From contig NZ_CP072800.1 of NCBI RefSeq assembly GCF_017901155.1, positions 248,001-312,000 of the forward strand: a DNA stretch of 64,000 nt, in the 5' to 3' direction. The notes under the pieces were generated by a model, which ran no database searches, was not told where the DNA came from, and saw nothing but the letters and a program-made list of their open reading frames with translations. Below are positions 51,041-60,898 of this stretch, in pieces; position 1 is the first letter of the stretch; each line of letters opens with the position of its first letter. The position numbers and the translations under genes are program-made. The DNA is from Candidatus Thiothrix anitrata (GTDB lineage: Bacteria; Pseudomonadota; Gammaproteobacteria; Thiotrichales; Thiotrichaceae).

Positions 51041-52354
51041 TTAATGGAACTGCTCTTCTTCAGTAGAGCCAGTCAACGCTGTTACGGATGAAGCACCACC
51101 TTGGATTACGGTAGTCACGTCATCGAAGTAGCCAACGCCCACTTCTTGCTGGTGAGAAACGAAGGTGTAACCTTTGTCACGTGCAGCAAATTCTGGTTCT
51201 TGAACCATATTGACATAGTGCTTCATGCCTTCGCCGCGTGCGTAAGCGTGTGCGAACTGGAAGGTATTGAACCAGTTGACGTGGATACCCGCCAAGGTAA
51301 TGAACTGGTACTTATAGCCCATTGCCGACAGTTCGTCTTGGAACGCAGCGATGGTTTTGTCATCCAGATTCTTCTTCCAGTTGAAAGACGGTGAGCAGTT
51401 GTAAGACAGCAATTGGCCTGGGCAAGCTGCTTGAACCGCTTGAGCGAATTCACGTGCAAAGCCAAGGTCAGGCGTACCGGTTTCACACCACACCATGTCA
51501 GCGTAAGGCGCGTAAGCAACACCACGGCTGATCGCTTGTTCCAGACCATTCTTAACGCGGTAGAAACCTTCAGCAGTACGCTCGCCAGTCAGGAACGGCT
51601 TGTCGTTAGCATCATGGTCAGACGTGATCAGGTTAGCCGCTTCTGCGTCAGTACGTGCCAAGATAACGGTAGGAACACCCATTACGTCAGCAGCGAAACG
51701 TGCAGAAACCAGCTTTTCAACTGCTTCAGAAGTTGGAACCAATACTTTACCACCCATGTGACCGCATTTTTTAACCGCAGCCAATTGGTCTTCAAAGTGA
51801 ACACCAGCCGCGCCTGCGGTGATCATGTTCTTCATCAGTTCAAAAGCGTTCAGAACACCGCCGAAACCGGCTTCTGCGTCCGCAACGATAGGCAGGAAGT
51901 AGTCCAGACCGCCTTCGTCAGTTGGGCTGATGCCACGACCCCATTGGATTTCGTCAGCACGCTTGAAGGTGTTGTTGATACGGCGAACCATGGTGGGTAC
52001 GGAATCGTATGCATACAAAGATTGGTCAGGGTACATGGTTTCTGAGGTATTGCCGTCAGCAGCAACCTGCCAGCCGGACAGGTAAACCGCTTCCAAACCC
52101 GCTTTGGCTTGTTGCATCGCTTGACCTGCGCTGATAGCGCCAAAAGCATTTACGTAGCCTTTTTTCGCGCCGCCGTTAACCAGATCCCACAATTTGGCTG
52201 CACCACGTTTTGCCAGTGTATGGTCAACTTGCAAGGAACCACGCAGGCGTACAACATCAGATGCGCTGTAAGTACGCTTAACGTTTGCCCAACGTGGATT
52301 TTCTGCCCAGTCTTTTTCCAGAGCTGCAATTTGCGCTTCGCGAGTCATAGTCAT
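51041..52354 (-). CDS. aceA: Isocitrate lyase
   Basis: A 437-residue isocitrate lyase. [13 protein letters not shown] contains the catalytic cysteine motif, and [21 protein letters not shown] and [18 protein letters not shown] are family blocks. It cleaves isocitrate to succinate and glyoxylate, the first step of the glyoxylate bypass; malate synthase is not in the window. The upstream gap (52355-52556) carries a promoter with a palindrome over its -35 element. ATG 52354 and 52348 are both possible; GAGGAA precedes them. Confidence 0.96.
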   Translation of the reverse strand: MTMTREAQIAALEKDWAENPRWANVKRTYSASDVVRLRGSLQVDHTLAKRGAAKLWDLVNGGAKKGYVNAFGAISAGQAMQQAKAGLEAVYLSGWQVAADGNTSETMYPDQSLYAYDSVPTMVRRINNTFKRADEIQWGRGISPTDEGGLDYFLPIVADAEAGFGGVLNAFELMKNMITAGAAGVHFEDQLAAVKKCGHMGGKVLVPTSEAVEKLVSARFAADVMGVPTVILARTDAEAANLITSDHDANDKPFLTGERTAEGFYRVKNGLEQAISRGVAYAPYADMVWCETGTPDLGFAREFAQAVQAACPGQLLSYNCSPSFNWKKNLDDKTIAAFQDELSAMGYKYQFITLAGIHVNWFNTFQFAHAYARGEGMKHYVNMVQEPEFAARDKGYTFVSHQQEVGVGYFDDVTTVIQGGASSVTALTGSTEEEQFH

Positions 52355-52473
52355 GTAGTGTTCCTCAGAATCAATAAAAGTGAACGAAACCGGTAAAAAA
52401 TAAAAAACTCATGTTCGCTTTTTGCGAATCTTTCAATTATGTGTCAACAATCTTGTTAATTGATGGTTTTTAG

Positions 52474-52502
52474 ATAGTATTCGACAGCCAAAGTGTCGAC
52501 AA
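52474..52502 (-). promoter_or_regulatory. Candidate aceA promoter with overlapping operator
   Basis: On the minus strand TTGTCG (-35) and TACTAT (-10) are 17 bases apart. The -35 lies in TTGTCGACA, and the promoter region also holds the inverted repeat TCGACA-7-TGTCGA (52481-52499). A related TTGTTGACA lies downstream at 52442-52450. This arrangement suggests repression by a dimeric regulator. Confidence 0.5.
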
Positions 52503-52556
52503 TAAATTTTATTCAATGTTAAGCATTAGTTAATCCAATAGTTAACCTAATAAGCA

Positions 52557-54044
52557 TTAAAGGGTATTCAGTCGCAATACAGAAAGTGTTTCCGCACGCA
52601 CCTGCCGCAACAACTCAGCATTGGCAATTAAGGATTCACCATAAGAGGGAATCATGGTTTTCAAGGTGCTACGCCATTCCTCAGAGGCCATACGCTGCGG
52701 GAAACACTTCTCCAATACTTGTAACATTGCCGGAACCGTCACTGATGCGCCCGGTGATGCCCCCAGCAATGCCGCTACGGAACCATCCGCCGCTGCCACG
52801 ACTTCCGTACCGAACTCCAGCTTGCCGCCAAGCTTAGGGTCTTTTTTAATGATTTGAACGCGCTGCCCAGCGACAGCCAGCTCCCAATCGGTTTCGACCG
52901 CTTCGGGAAAATACTCACGCAACGCTTTCATGCGCGAATGACGGGTTTGCAGCACCTCCGTAATCAGGTAGCGGATTAAATCCATGCTGCTCAAACCCAC
53001 TTTCATCATCGGCCACAAGTTATTAAAGCGAATTGAGGCAAACAGATCAAAGAACGAACCTTGCTTCAAGAACTTGGTAGTAAAACCGGCAAATGGCCCG
53101 AATAACAGTGCATTTTCACCGTCAATCACACGGGTATCCAAATGCGGTACGGACATCGGCGGCGCACCAATCGAAGCTTTCCCATAAACTTTTGCCAAGT
53201 GTTGTTTGACCACTTCGGGCTTTTTGCAAACCAGCCATTGACCACTGACCGGAAAACCACCGTAACCTTGGCTTTCTGCAATTTGGGTTTTTTGCAGTAA
53301 TGGCAACGCCGCACCACCCGCCCCCAAGAACACAAAACTGGCGTGGAATACGGTGTTGCTGCCGGTTTTAGCATCGTGACACGTCACCGCCCAGTGTCCT
53401 GCACGGTCTTTTTTCAAAGCGTGAACGGAGTGGTTTAACAGCAATTCAAAACCTTGAGTTTGTTGCAAACTCCCTACCATGCTACGGCTTAAAGCGGCAA
53501 AGTTAACATCCGAACCGTGTTTAATCCGTGTACCTGCCACCGGCTGCGCAGGATCACGCCCCTGCATCACCAGCGGAATCCAGCCCTTTAACACCGCAGG
53601 GTCTTCGCTGTATTCCATACCCTCAAACATGGGATGATCGCGCAATGCTTCAAAACGTTTGCGCAAATACGCAACATTCGCCTCACCCCAAACAAAACTC
53701 ATGTGGGGCGTAGGGTTAATGAAAAAATGTGGCTCAGGCAACGCCTTGATACGCACCAAGTGCGTCCAAAACTGCAAGGTTTGCTCAAACGCTTCATTGA
53801 TAGCAAAAGCTTTACTGGCGTTGATGCTGCCATCGGGATTTTGTGGGGTGTAATTTAATTCGCAATAAGCGGCGTGCCCAGTACCGGCATTATTCCAACC
53901 ACTGGTGCTTTCTTGCGCAACGTCATCCAAACGTTCCACCATGCTAATCGTCAACGCAGGGTCTAATTGCTTGAGCAACATACCTAATGTCGCGCTCATT
54001 GCCCCAGCACCAACCAGCAATACATCAACGTTTTTAGTCCGCAT
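52557..54044 (-). CDS. mqo: Malate:quinone oxidoreductase
   Basis: About 495 residues: FAD-binding VDVLLVGAGAMSATLGMLLK at the N-terminus, STSGWNNAGTGHAAYCELNY, and GGFPVSGQWLVCKKPEVV and LLFGPFAGFTTKFLK further on, all typical of Mqo. It oxidises malate to oxaloacetate at the membrane and reduces quinone. Next to aceA it completes the malate branch after the glyoxylate bypass. ATG 54044 has GAGAGT upstream. The 242-base upstream gap contains the palindrome at 54137-54148 and no gene. Confidence 0.95.
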   Translation of the reverse strand: MRTKNVDVLLVGAGAMSATLGMLLKQLDPALTISMVERLDDVAQESTSGWNNAGTGHAAYCELNYTPQNPDGSINASKAFAINEAFEQTLQFWTHLVRIKALPEPHFFINPTPHMSFVWGEANVAYLRKRFEALRDHPMFEGMEYSEDPAVLKGWIPLVMQGRDPAQPVAGTRIKHGSDVNFAALSRSMVGSLQQTQGFELLLNHSVHALKKDRAGHWAVTCHDAKTGSNTVFHASFVFLGAGGAALPLLQKTQIAESQGYGGFPVSGQWLVCKKPEVVKQHLAKVYGKASIGAPPMSVPHLDTRVIDGENALLFGPFAGFTTKFLKQGSFFDLFASIRFNNLWPMMKVGLSSMDLIRYLITEVLQTRHSRMKALREYFPEAVETDWELAVAGQRVQIIKKDPKLGGKLEFGTEVVAAADGSVAALLGASPGASVTVPAMLQVLEKCFPQRMASEEWRSTLKTMIPSYGESLIANAELLRQVRAETLSVLRLNTL

Positions 54045-54136
54045 AAGTACTCTCAAACATCCAAGATGAAGGAAGTACAGATAATAAAACGGTAATGTGG
54101 GTAATATCCACTAGTAAGCTGGTTATTTTTTGCCTA

Positions 54137-54148
54137 ATTGTCGACAAT
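54137..54148. promoter_or_regulatory. Palindrome ATTGTCGACAAT upstream of mqo
   Basis: A perfect 12-base palindrome 93 bases before the mqo start. It matches TGTCGACAAT in the aceA promoter. A variant TTGTCAACAA lies near 54283, at the far end of the same gap. Confidence 0.5.
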
Positions 54149-54286
54149 GCTGCATGGCAAAACGAGAAAACCCTATATCGGATGCGGCATTGCAGCATTT
54201 TTGACGACTCAGGTTTTTATTCAGTTTTTTTTATAAAAAGCGTAACGATCGCCAGTAATCACACTCATCAGGGAAAAGAACGATTG

Positions 54287-54931
54287 TCAACAAGCTGCGA
54301 CCTGATCCAATAACACCCAAGCATCAGCACCCACAGCGGCGGCAATCGGCAACATCGCCCCGGCACGCCACGCCGCCACCGCCTGCGCTTTACCCGCGCC
54401 AGTCACTAACACCAATTGCTGGCGGCACGCTTGCAATGCCTCAATGGTTAAACTGACACGTTCAGCGGGTGGTTTCGGCGCGTGATAAATCGCAACGCTC
54501 AAGCCTTGCGCAAAATCAGCACCGGGGAACAAACTTGCGGTATGCCCGTCCTCGCCCATGCCCAATAACACCAGATCAAATGGCAGATACTGCGCTACGG
54601 TTTGCGCGTATTGTGTGGCGGCAATTTGCGCCCCCAACTCGGCGGGAATTGGGAAATGTTGTGCGCCCGACCATCGCCATTGCGAATTACGTTGCGGATC
54701 AGCTACTGGCACACAGCGTTCATCTCCCCAAAACACCTGCCAACGCGCCCAGTCCTGCGCGGTCATTGCCAACAGTGCGTAAGCTTGTTGCGGTGTTGTA
54801 CCACCAGCTAACACAATCCGAAACACCCCACGCTCGGCAATTGCTTGCGCCGCCACCGCACTGATCAAGGCACGCGCTTGCTCCGCCACGGCTTGTGCAT
54901 CCGCCAATACGCGGGTGTCACGAGGTAACAT
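54287..54931 (-). CDS. pgl: 6-Phosphogluconolactonase
   Basis: A 214-residue protein of the SOL/DevB type: FRIVLAGGTTPQQAYALL, WQVFWGDERCVPVADPQRN and LVLLGMGEDGHTASLFPG are the family motifs. It hydrolyses 6-phosphogluconolactone, the product of Zwf. Its start overlaps the zwf stop by one base (TAATG); it is last in the gnd-zwf-pgl operon. Confidence 0.95.
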   Translation of the reverse strand: MLPRDTRVLADAQAVAEQARALISAVAAQAIAERGVFRIVLAGGTTPQQAYALLAMTAQDWARWQVFWGDERCVPVADPQRNSQWRWSGAQHFPIPAELGAQIAATQYAQTVAQYLPFDLVLLGMGEDGHTASLFPGADFAQGLSVAIYHAPKPPAERVSLTIEALQACRQQLVLVTGAGKAQAVAAWRAGAMLPIAAAVGADAWVLLDQVAAC

Positions 54932-56394
54932 TAAGATTTACCCGCATCGACATTGCACGCCAAGCTATATCGCCAAACGCGAGTACTGTCACCAAACATC
55001 CGTTCAGCAGCTTTTGGCCCCCAACTACCTAACGGGTATTGCAACGGCGGATGCTCATCCTGTGACCATGCTTGCATTACCGGGTCAACCACTTGCCAAG
55101 CGGCAGTTACTTCGTCGTAACGCAGGAATAACGCACGATCCCCCTTGATCACGTCCAGCAATAATTCCTCATAGGCTTCGGCTTTGCGCTCACCGGGGCT
55201 GCTGACGCTGGCATCCATGGTAATTTGGCGAGTGCGCATTTCCAAACCCGGCACTTTCGCGGTAATTTCCATGCGCACCGCATCTTCTGGCTGAATTCCG
55301 ATCATTAACCAATTCGGTAACGCTGACGCGCCTTGCCCCTGAAACAACGAAACCGGCGCGGGTTTGAAACACACCGATACCATCGAACGCTTTTCCGCCA
55401 AGCCTTTGCCGGTACGCAAGTAAAACGGCACGCCTTGCCACCGCCAGTTATCCACGTACAACTGCAATGCCGCGTAAGTTTCGGTGTGACTGCCAGCGGT
55501 TACGCCCTCTTCCTGCTGATAGCCTGCGTATTGCGCCCGCACCGCGTGAGTCGCCAGTTGTGAAACATCGACGGGGCGAATCGACTTCAACACTTTCACT
55601 TTTTCATCGCGTAAGGCTTCAGCGGTTTGCGACACTGGTGGTTCCATCGCCAGCAATGCCAACACTTGCAGCAAGTGGCTTTGAATCATGTCACGCATTG
55701 CCCCGCCGCTGCGGTCGTAATAACTGGCACGCCCGTCAACGCCCACAGTTTCGCTGTGAGTAATTTGCACATGGTCAATGTAATGACGGTTCCACAACGG
55801 TTCGAGAATCACATTCGCAAAGCGCAATACCAGCAAGTTTTGTACCGACGCTTTGCCCACGTAATGGTCAATGCGGTAAATCTGTTCTTCTTTGAGGTGC
55901 TGTTCAAGACTGCGTTGCAACGCCTGTGCCGACGGTAAATCGTACCCAAACGGCTTTTCAATCACCATGCGCCGCCAACCGCTGGTTTCTTGCAACAAGC
56001 CCACGTTCGCCAACCCATCCGTCACCCCCACGTACAAATCCGGACTGACTGACAGGTAAAAAATCACGTTGTTTTCACAACCGTTATCGCCAACCCAAGC
56101 GTGCAATGCTTGATAAAAACCGGGGTCGGTTAAACTCCCCGCCAAGTAATCCAGCCGCTGAATGAAACCGTCCAAGTGCGCATCGACTTCCACTAACCCC
56201 GCCAACTTAGCACGCACTTCGGCCTGCCAAGTCGCTTGAGTAAATGGCGAACGTCCACAACCCAAAATTTCCACGTCTGCCGCCAACTGCCCTTGGCAAT
56301 GCAACTGGTACAACGCGGGTAATAATTTGTGGGTCGCAAGATTGCCTGTCGCGCCAAAAATGACGTAGGCGTGGGAAATATTACCGCAGGTCAT
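54931..56394 (-). CDS. zwf: Glucose-6-phosphate 1-dehydrogenase
   Basis: A 487-residue enzyme: nucleotide-binding VIFGATGNLATHKLLPALY, the active-site block RIDHYVGKASVQNLLVLRFAN (His in YRIDHYVGK), and WQGVPFYLRTGKGLAEK. It starts the oxidative pentose phosphate pathway and supplies NADPH. Its ATG overlaps the gnd stop (ATGA). Confidence 0.96.
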   Translation of the reverse strand: MTCGNISHAYVIFGATGNLATHKLLPALYQLHCQGQLAADVEILGCGRSPFTQATWQAEVRAKLAGLVEVDAHLDGFIQRLDYLAGSLTDPGFYQALHAWVGDNGCENNVIFYLSVSPDLYVGVTDGLANVGLLQETSGWRRMVIEKPFGYDLPSAQALQRSLEQHLKEEQIYRIDHYVGKASVQNLLVLRFANVILEPLWNRHYIDHVQITHSETVGVDGRASYYDRSGGAMRDMIQSHLLQVLALLAMEPPVSQTAEALRDEKVKVLKSIRPVDVSQLATHAVRAQYAGYQQEEGVTAGSHTETYAALQLYVDNWRWQGVPFYLRTGKGLAEKRSMVSVCFKPAPVSLFQGQGASALPNWLMIGIQPEDAVRMEITAKVPGLEMRTRQITMDASVSSPGERKAEAYEELLLDVIKGDRALFLRYDEVTAAWQVVDPVMQAWSQDEHPPLQYPLGSWGPKAAERMFGDSTRVWRYSLACNVDAGKS

Positions 56395-57824
56395 GGTAGT
56401 TGCTCCTCTACCCCATCCCCGCCCCAGCGCGTATGGAAATGCAACGCCGGATCACGATCCACTCGTTGATAGCCGTGCGCCCCGAAGAAATCGCGTTGCG
56501 CCTGCAAAATATTCGCCGAACCATTCGCGCAACGGTAGCCGTCATAAAACGCCAGTGCCGACGACAACGCTGGTGCAGGCACACCTTGCATCACCGCCAA
56601 AACCACCGCCTTACGCCATCCACTTTCCGCCTGTTGGAGTTCAGCGGCAAAAAACGGGTCTTGCAACAAACTTTGCGGCACGGGTTCACGGGCAAAGCTG
56701 GCTTTAATATCACCCAGAAAACGGCTGCGGATAATGCAGCCCGCTCGCCACAACAAAGCAATATCACCGTAAGGTAAATCCCAAGCGTATTGCCGTGCCG
56801 CCGTTTGCAGCAACATAAAACCTTGTGCGTAAGACACCACTTTGGCGGCATACAGCGCGTCGTGTAACGCTTCCAAGTAAGCTTGCCGCTGATTTTCCGG
56901 CACTGGCTCTGTCGACTTACCCAGCAATTGTGACGCTGCCACGCGCTCGTCTTTACGCGCTGACAACATCCGTGCGTGTACTGCTTCGGCAATCAACGTC
57001 AACGGTACGGCGTGTTCCAAAGCATCTTGCGCCGTCCACAAACCCGTGCCTTTTTGCCCTGCACGGTCGAGGATTTTCTCCACCAACGGGCTGCCATCGG
57101 TGTCTTTGTGGCGTAATAGTTGGCTGGTGATTTCGATCAAATACGATTCCAAACGCCCTTGATTCCACTGCGCGAAGGTGTCCGCCATTGCTTCGTAATC
57201 CATCCCCAGCGCGTGCCGCATCAGGTGACAAACTTCTGCAATCAGTTGCATATCGCCGTATTCGATACCGTTATGCACCATTTTAACGTAATGCCCCGCC
57301 CCACCTTCGCCCAGCCATTGGCAACACGCCACGCCATCCACTTGCGCCGCCACGGTTTGAAACATCTCGCGAATCACAGGCCACGCTTCCACCTCACCAC
57401 CCGGCATCAGCGACGGGCCATGACGCGCCCCCTCTTCCCCGCCGGAAACGCCCATGCCCACAAAGCGAATGCCCTGAGTACGAAGCTCCTGCCAACGGCG
57501 CGTACTGTCCGGGTAATGGGAGTTGCCGCCGTCGATAATAATATCGCCGGGGTTAAGCAACGGTAATAACTGCGCAATCACCGCATCCACCGCACGCCCC
57601 GCCGTAATCATCAGCAAAATCACACGCGGTGCAGTTAGTGAAGCCACAAACTCTGGTAAATTATCCGCCGCCGAGATAGCCCGCCCCGGCGCGTGCGCTG
57701 CCATGAATTGCTCGGTGAGGGCGAAAGTGCGGTTATAAACGCTGAGTACGTAACCTTTATCGCTCAAATTTAACGCCAGATTCGCGCCCATGACCCCAAG
57801 GCCAATCAAACCGATACTGCTCAT
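56391..57824 (-). CDS. gnd: 6-Phosphogluconate dehydrogenase, decarboxylating
   Basis: About 477 residues: NADP-binding IGLIGLGVMGANLALNLSD, VGMGVSGGEEGARHGPSLMPGG-type substrate loop, MVHNGIEYGDMQLIAE with the catalytic Lys/Asn region, and a GQKGTGLWTAQDALE block. It makes ribulose 5-phosphate, CO2 and NADPH. ATG 57824 follows AGGAGC; upstream codons in the same frame belong to the intergenic region. First of the three pentose-phosphate genes, 25 bases after the M1 peptidase stop. Confidence 0.96.
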   Translation of the reverse strand: MSSIGLIGLGVMGANLALNLSDKGYVLSVYNRTFALTEQFMAAHAPGRAISAADNLPEFVASLTAPRVILLMITAGRAVDAVIAQLLPLLNPGDIIIDGGNSHYPDSTRRWQELRTQGIRFVGMGVSGGEEGARHGPSLMPGGEVEAWPVIREMFQTVAAQVDGVACCQWLGEGGAGHYVKMVHNGIEYGDMQLIAEVCHLMRHALGMDYEAMADTFAQWNQGRLESYLIEITSQLLRHKDTDGSPLVEKILDRAGQKGTGLWTAQDALEHAVPLTLIAEAVHARMLSARKDERVAASQLLGKSTEPVPENQRQAYLEALHDALYAAKVVSYAQGFMLLQTAARQYAWDLPYGDIALLWRAGCIIRSRFLGDIKASFAREPVPQSLLQDPFFAAELQQAESGWRKAVVLAVMQGVPAPALSSALAFYDGYRCANGSANILQAQRDFFGAHGYQRVDRDPALHFHTRWGGDGVEEQLP

Positions 57825-57849
57825 TGTGGTGCTCCTATTTTCTTCATTT

Positions 57850-59748
57850 CTATTCATTGCTGAACGTAGTCATGAGCGGCGAATCCGTCACATCCCACTG
57901 TCCCTTCGCCATATTATCGCCCGTGACACTATTAAAAACCACGTAACTGTATTTGCCGTAATGCGGTAATTTCTTCAGCAAATTATTCAGGCTCGTTACA
58001 GTACTCGCATTCAACAAGACAATATCCCGCTGCCCCATCCGCAAGCTCAACGCCAAGGTATAAAAACCGCGCCCCAAAAAAACCAACGTGCCAGTTTCGG
58101 GCAAAGGCTGATCATCGTATTGTACCCGCAGCTCTTTATCACGCGCTTTTAGGGTATCCAACCAAGTCTCCCACGCCACCTGCATTGCTGCATCGGTTTT
58201 ACGCGATAACACGTAAGTTTTTGGTGTTTTCGCGTATAAACTGGTTAACGCCGCCGGAAGTTCCGCCACATCCGGCACACGAAATACGTCAAAATCCGGG
58301 TCAATCGCCAACTGCTGCGGCTTTTCTTTGAGCATCACCTCAAATGTTTGCGTGGTTTGCGTCATCGTCACTGTCGCTTGGTGTGGCACAGTTTTAGCGT
58401 CCGCAAACTGCACCCGCAGCGGAATCACCAACGGTAACGCCTCACCACCTTGCTGCTGCGTTAAGGTAAATTGCACCCGATAACCTGTCGTCTGTGGCGT
58501 TGTGCTAGCGGCACTCAAGGCTAAACGTGCCGCACTCGTACCCGTTAACCAACGCTGTTGCCACGCCTGATCCGCCCCCAACGCGGTCAGCAAATCCCCG
58601 AAAGTGGCCGATTGAAACCGATAACGCTGGTAAAAATGCTTTAAACCCGCAAAAAATGCCGCACCCCCCACCTCTCGGCGCAACTCGTGAAACAGCATCA
58701 ACGCTTTACCGTAACCAATCGCTTGGGTAGTTTCATCATGCCGACCACGAAACTCACGCAATGGAAACGCCGCGCCCTGCCCCACAAACGCCGCGTATTT
58801 CTGTAAGGTCGATCGCCGGTATTCAGTCCCCTCGCCTGCTTTCGCTTTGATACGATGATCCGCCAAATACGCCGTCAAACCTTCCGACCAATTGCCCTGA
58901 CTGGCATCAACATACACCCCGTTGCCCCACCAGTTATGCAAAATTTCATGCGGAAACGACGAATGCAAAATAAACGGCAAGCGCATCACCCGCGAACCCA
59001 GCAAGGTAAACGACGGCATTCCCCAGCCCGTTTCCCAAAAGCTTTCGACCGTCGCAAATTTTGCATAAGGGTAATCGCCCAACAGCTCAGAATATTCCGT
59101 CAAATACTGCTCAGTTGCCTGCAAATAGCGTTGCGCCAAAGCGGCATCATCGCTTTGCAAATACACCATCGCATTGGCGTGTTTGCCTTGTTGCTGATAC
59201 ACGTGGAATTTGCCTGCCAGCAAATAAATACTGTCCTGCGGCTGCATTTCCTGCCAACCATCCGCAAGGGCTTTACCCTGACTCAAGCTTACCCAACCCT
59301 CCGGCAAGGTTACGTGCAGCTCGAAAGTGTGTAAGGCATTTGCTGCTTGGGGATACCATTGCGCACCAGCATCAAGATAAACGCCGCGCTGATTCAACAA
59401 TACGCACGCCTGCGTCAGCCAAGCACAATCGGGAGTTGAGGTTAACTTGCCACGGTAACGCAATGTCAGCGTTGTTTGCTCCGGTGCAAGTGCGATGCGG
59501 TAATGATGATCAGCGGAGGTGGTAACGGATGGTGTGTCGAGTTGAAAAGCATCGCCCAATACAAAAGCGAATTCACCGTTGGTACGCAAATTCGGCGGCA
59601 CGCTCACGGTGTCTTCCACCTGTAAACTGCCGGTTGCAAGGTCTGGCGTTACCTGCAATACATGATGCAAAACGGGCGGGGTGTCCGCCGCCGCATTTAG
59701 CGACAGGCACAACAACAATAACAGGCAACAATGCTTGAAAAGGTGCAT
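57850..59748 (-). CDS. Secreted M1-family zinc metallopeptidase
   Basis: About 632 residues with a signal peptide (HLFKHCCLLLLLCLSLNAAA). The zinc motif is SFPHEILHNWWGN (H-E-x-x-H), and the third ligand is the Glu of WSEGLTAYLADH about 18 residues on. The upstream WGMPSFTLLGS block replaces the classical GAMEN exopeptidase motif, so substrate handling may differ from aminopeptidase N. The last 130 residues are a non-catalytic beta/alpha domain. It is 25 bases from gnd and may be co-transcribed, though the metabolic link is unclear. ATG 59748 begins the signal peptide. Confidence 0.88.
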   Translation of the reverse strand: MHLFKHCCLLLLLCLSLNAAADTPPVLHHVLQVTPDLATGSLQVEDTVSVPPNLRTNGEFAFVLGDAFQLDTPSVTTSADHHYRIALAPEQTTLTLRYRGKLTSTPDCAWLTQACVLLNQRGVYLDAGAQWYPQAANALHTFELHVTLPEGWVSLSQGKALADGWQEMQPQDSIYLLAGKFHVYQQQGKHANAMVYLQSDDAALAQRYLQATEQYLTEYSELLGDYPYAKFATVESFWETGWGMPSFTLLGSRVMRLPFILHSSFPHEILHNWWGNGVYVDASQGNWSEGLTAYLADHRIKAKAGEGTEYRRSTLQKYAAFVGQGAAFPLREFRGRHDETTQAIGYGKALMLFHELRREVGGAAFFAGLKHFYQRYRFQSATFGDLLTALGADQAWQQRWLTGTSAARLALSAASTTPQTTGYRVQFTLTQQQGGEALPLVIPLRVQFADAKTVPHQATVTMTQTTQTFEVMLKEKPQQLAIDPDFDVFRVPDVAELPAALTSLYAKTPKTYVLSRKTDAAMQVAWETWLDTLKARDKELRVQYDDQPLPETGTLVFLGRGFYTLALSLRMGQRDIVLLNASTVTSLNNLLKKLPHYGKYSYVVFNSVTGDNMAKGQWDVTDSPLMTTFSNE

Positions 59749-59842
59749 GGATACTCCAGCCACGAATTAAGATCGTAAATAACTACTGAAATGCTAAACT
59801 CCAACACTGATGCTAACCGACACACTTAAAAAGGTACAGTTT

Positions 59843-60823
59843 ATGAGAATGATTTCGATACTCTTAATAATGGCTTCACTCTCAGGTTGCAATGACTTAA
59901 ATATCGCTGATGCAGTAGGAGCAGGCCCTAAACCTCCAACTCAACGACCGACCGCGAACATCTTACAATCCACAATCCTAACTGCGGACATGAACAAACT
60001 AGCAGTCATTCAAGACTCTAATATCACTTTGGATTGTGCGGGTCATGCTCTAAATAAAGGCATGGAAATCACATCAAAACAAGTCAATGGGCAATGGATT
60101 CCCCCGCAAAATGTGACAGTCAAAAACTGCACTTCCCGTGCGACCATTCGCGTTTATGGCATGGCTCGAAACGGTGAGGGTGGTGAGCTAACTAACTCAT
60201 CTAAACAATTAGGACACACGCAAAGAGCGCAAGCTGCCGCGCCCAAATACATCCGCTTTGAAAATATTGACGCTCAAATAAACGGGCCAATCGGTTTTTA
60301 TTTTTCACCGGGCGTAACACATTCCGAAATCATCAACTCACGTATCACCGGAAATGCCGTCAGCACATCTATTTATCTTGATGCCGAATCTGCGTTTAAC
60401 CGTATTATTAACAACACAATTGCAACAACCACTGACAAACGGGAACAAATTGCTATTGATGGCTCCGCTTACAATCAAATCATCGGCAACCAATTTACTA
60501 ATCTCAAAAACGGAGGCATCTACCTTTACCGTAACTGCGGTGAGGGCGGTAATGTTCGCCACCAAACACCCACTCATAATGTCATTGCAGAAAACACGTT
60601 CCAACACGATGCCAATCAGCCGAATGAACCCTCAATTTGGCTGGCATCACGCAATGGCAATCGCCTCTATTGTTACTTAGACATTGGTGTTCCATTTGGC
60701 AGCAGCAGCAGTGACCTTGACTATGCGACTGACAATATCATCGAAAAAAACACCTTCATCAATAAACAACAAATCAGAGTCGATGCACAACCCAACACCA
60801 TTCGAGACAATAGAATTCAATAG
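59843..60823 (+). CDS. Lipoprotein with right-handed parallel beta-helix
   Basis: About 326 residues. MRMISILLIMASLSGC ends in a lipobox. The body has repeated short strands with N/I/V ladders (NITLDCAGHALNKG, NVTVKNCTSRATI, YIRFENIDAQING, NRIINNTIATTTDKR, NQIIGNQFTNLKNGG), the pattern of PbH1 beta-helix proteins such as polysaccharide lyases and epimerases. No catalytic residues can be assigned. AAAAAGG precedes ATG 59843. It is a single gene divergent from the M1 peptidase. Confidence 0.78.
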   Translation: MRMISILLIMASLSGCNDLNIADAVGAGPKPPTQRPTANILQSTILTADMNKLAVIQDSNITLDCAGHALNKGMEITSKQVNGQWIPPQNVTVKNCTSRATIRVYGMARNGEGGELTNSSKQLGHTQRAQAAAPKYIRFENIDAQINGPIGFYFSPGVTHSEIINSRITGNAVSTSIYLDAESAFNRIINNTIATTTDKREQIAIDGSAYNQIIGNQFTNLKNGGIYLYRNCGEGGNVRHQTPTHNVIAENTFQHDANQPNEPSIWLASRNGNRLYCYLDIGVPFGSSSSDLDYATDNIIEKNTFINKQQIRVDAQPNTIRDNRIQ

Positions 60824-60832
60824 AGATGGCAT

Positions 60833-60871
60833 AAAAAAGCCGATACTGAAATTGGTACAGTATCGGCTTTT
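60833..60871. terminator. Strong bidirectional terminator
   Basis: AAAAAAGCCGATACTG pairs with CAGTATCGGCTTTT around a nine-base loop, with A and T tracts on both sides. It serves the beta-helix gene on the plus strand and lysS on the minus strand. Confidence 0.93.
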
Positions 60872-60898
60872 GCACAAACATTGATTCAAGATGTGAAG

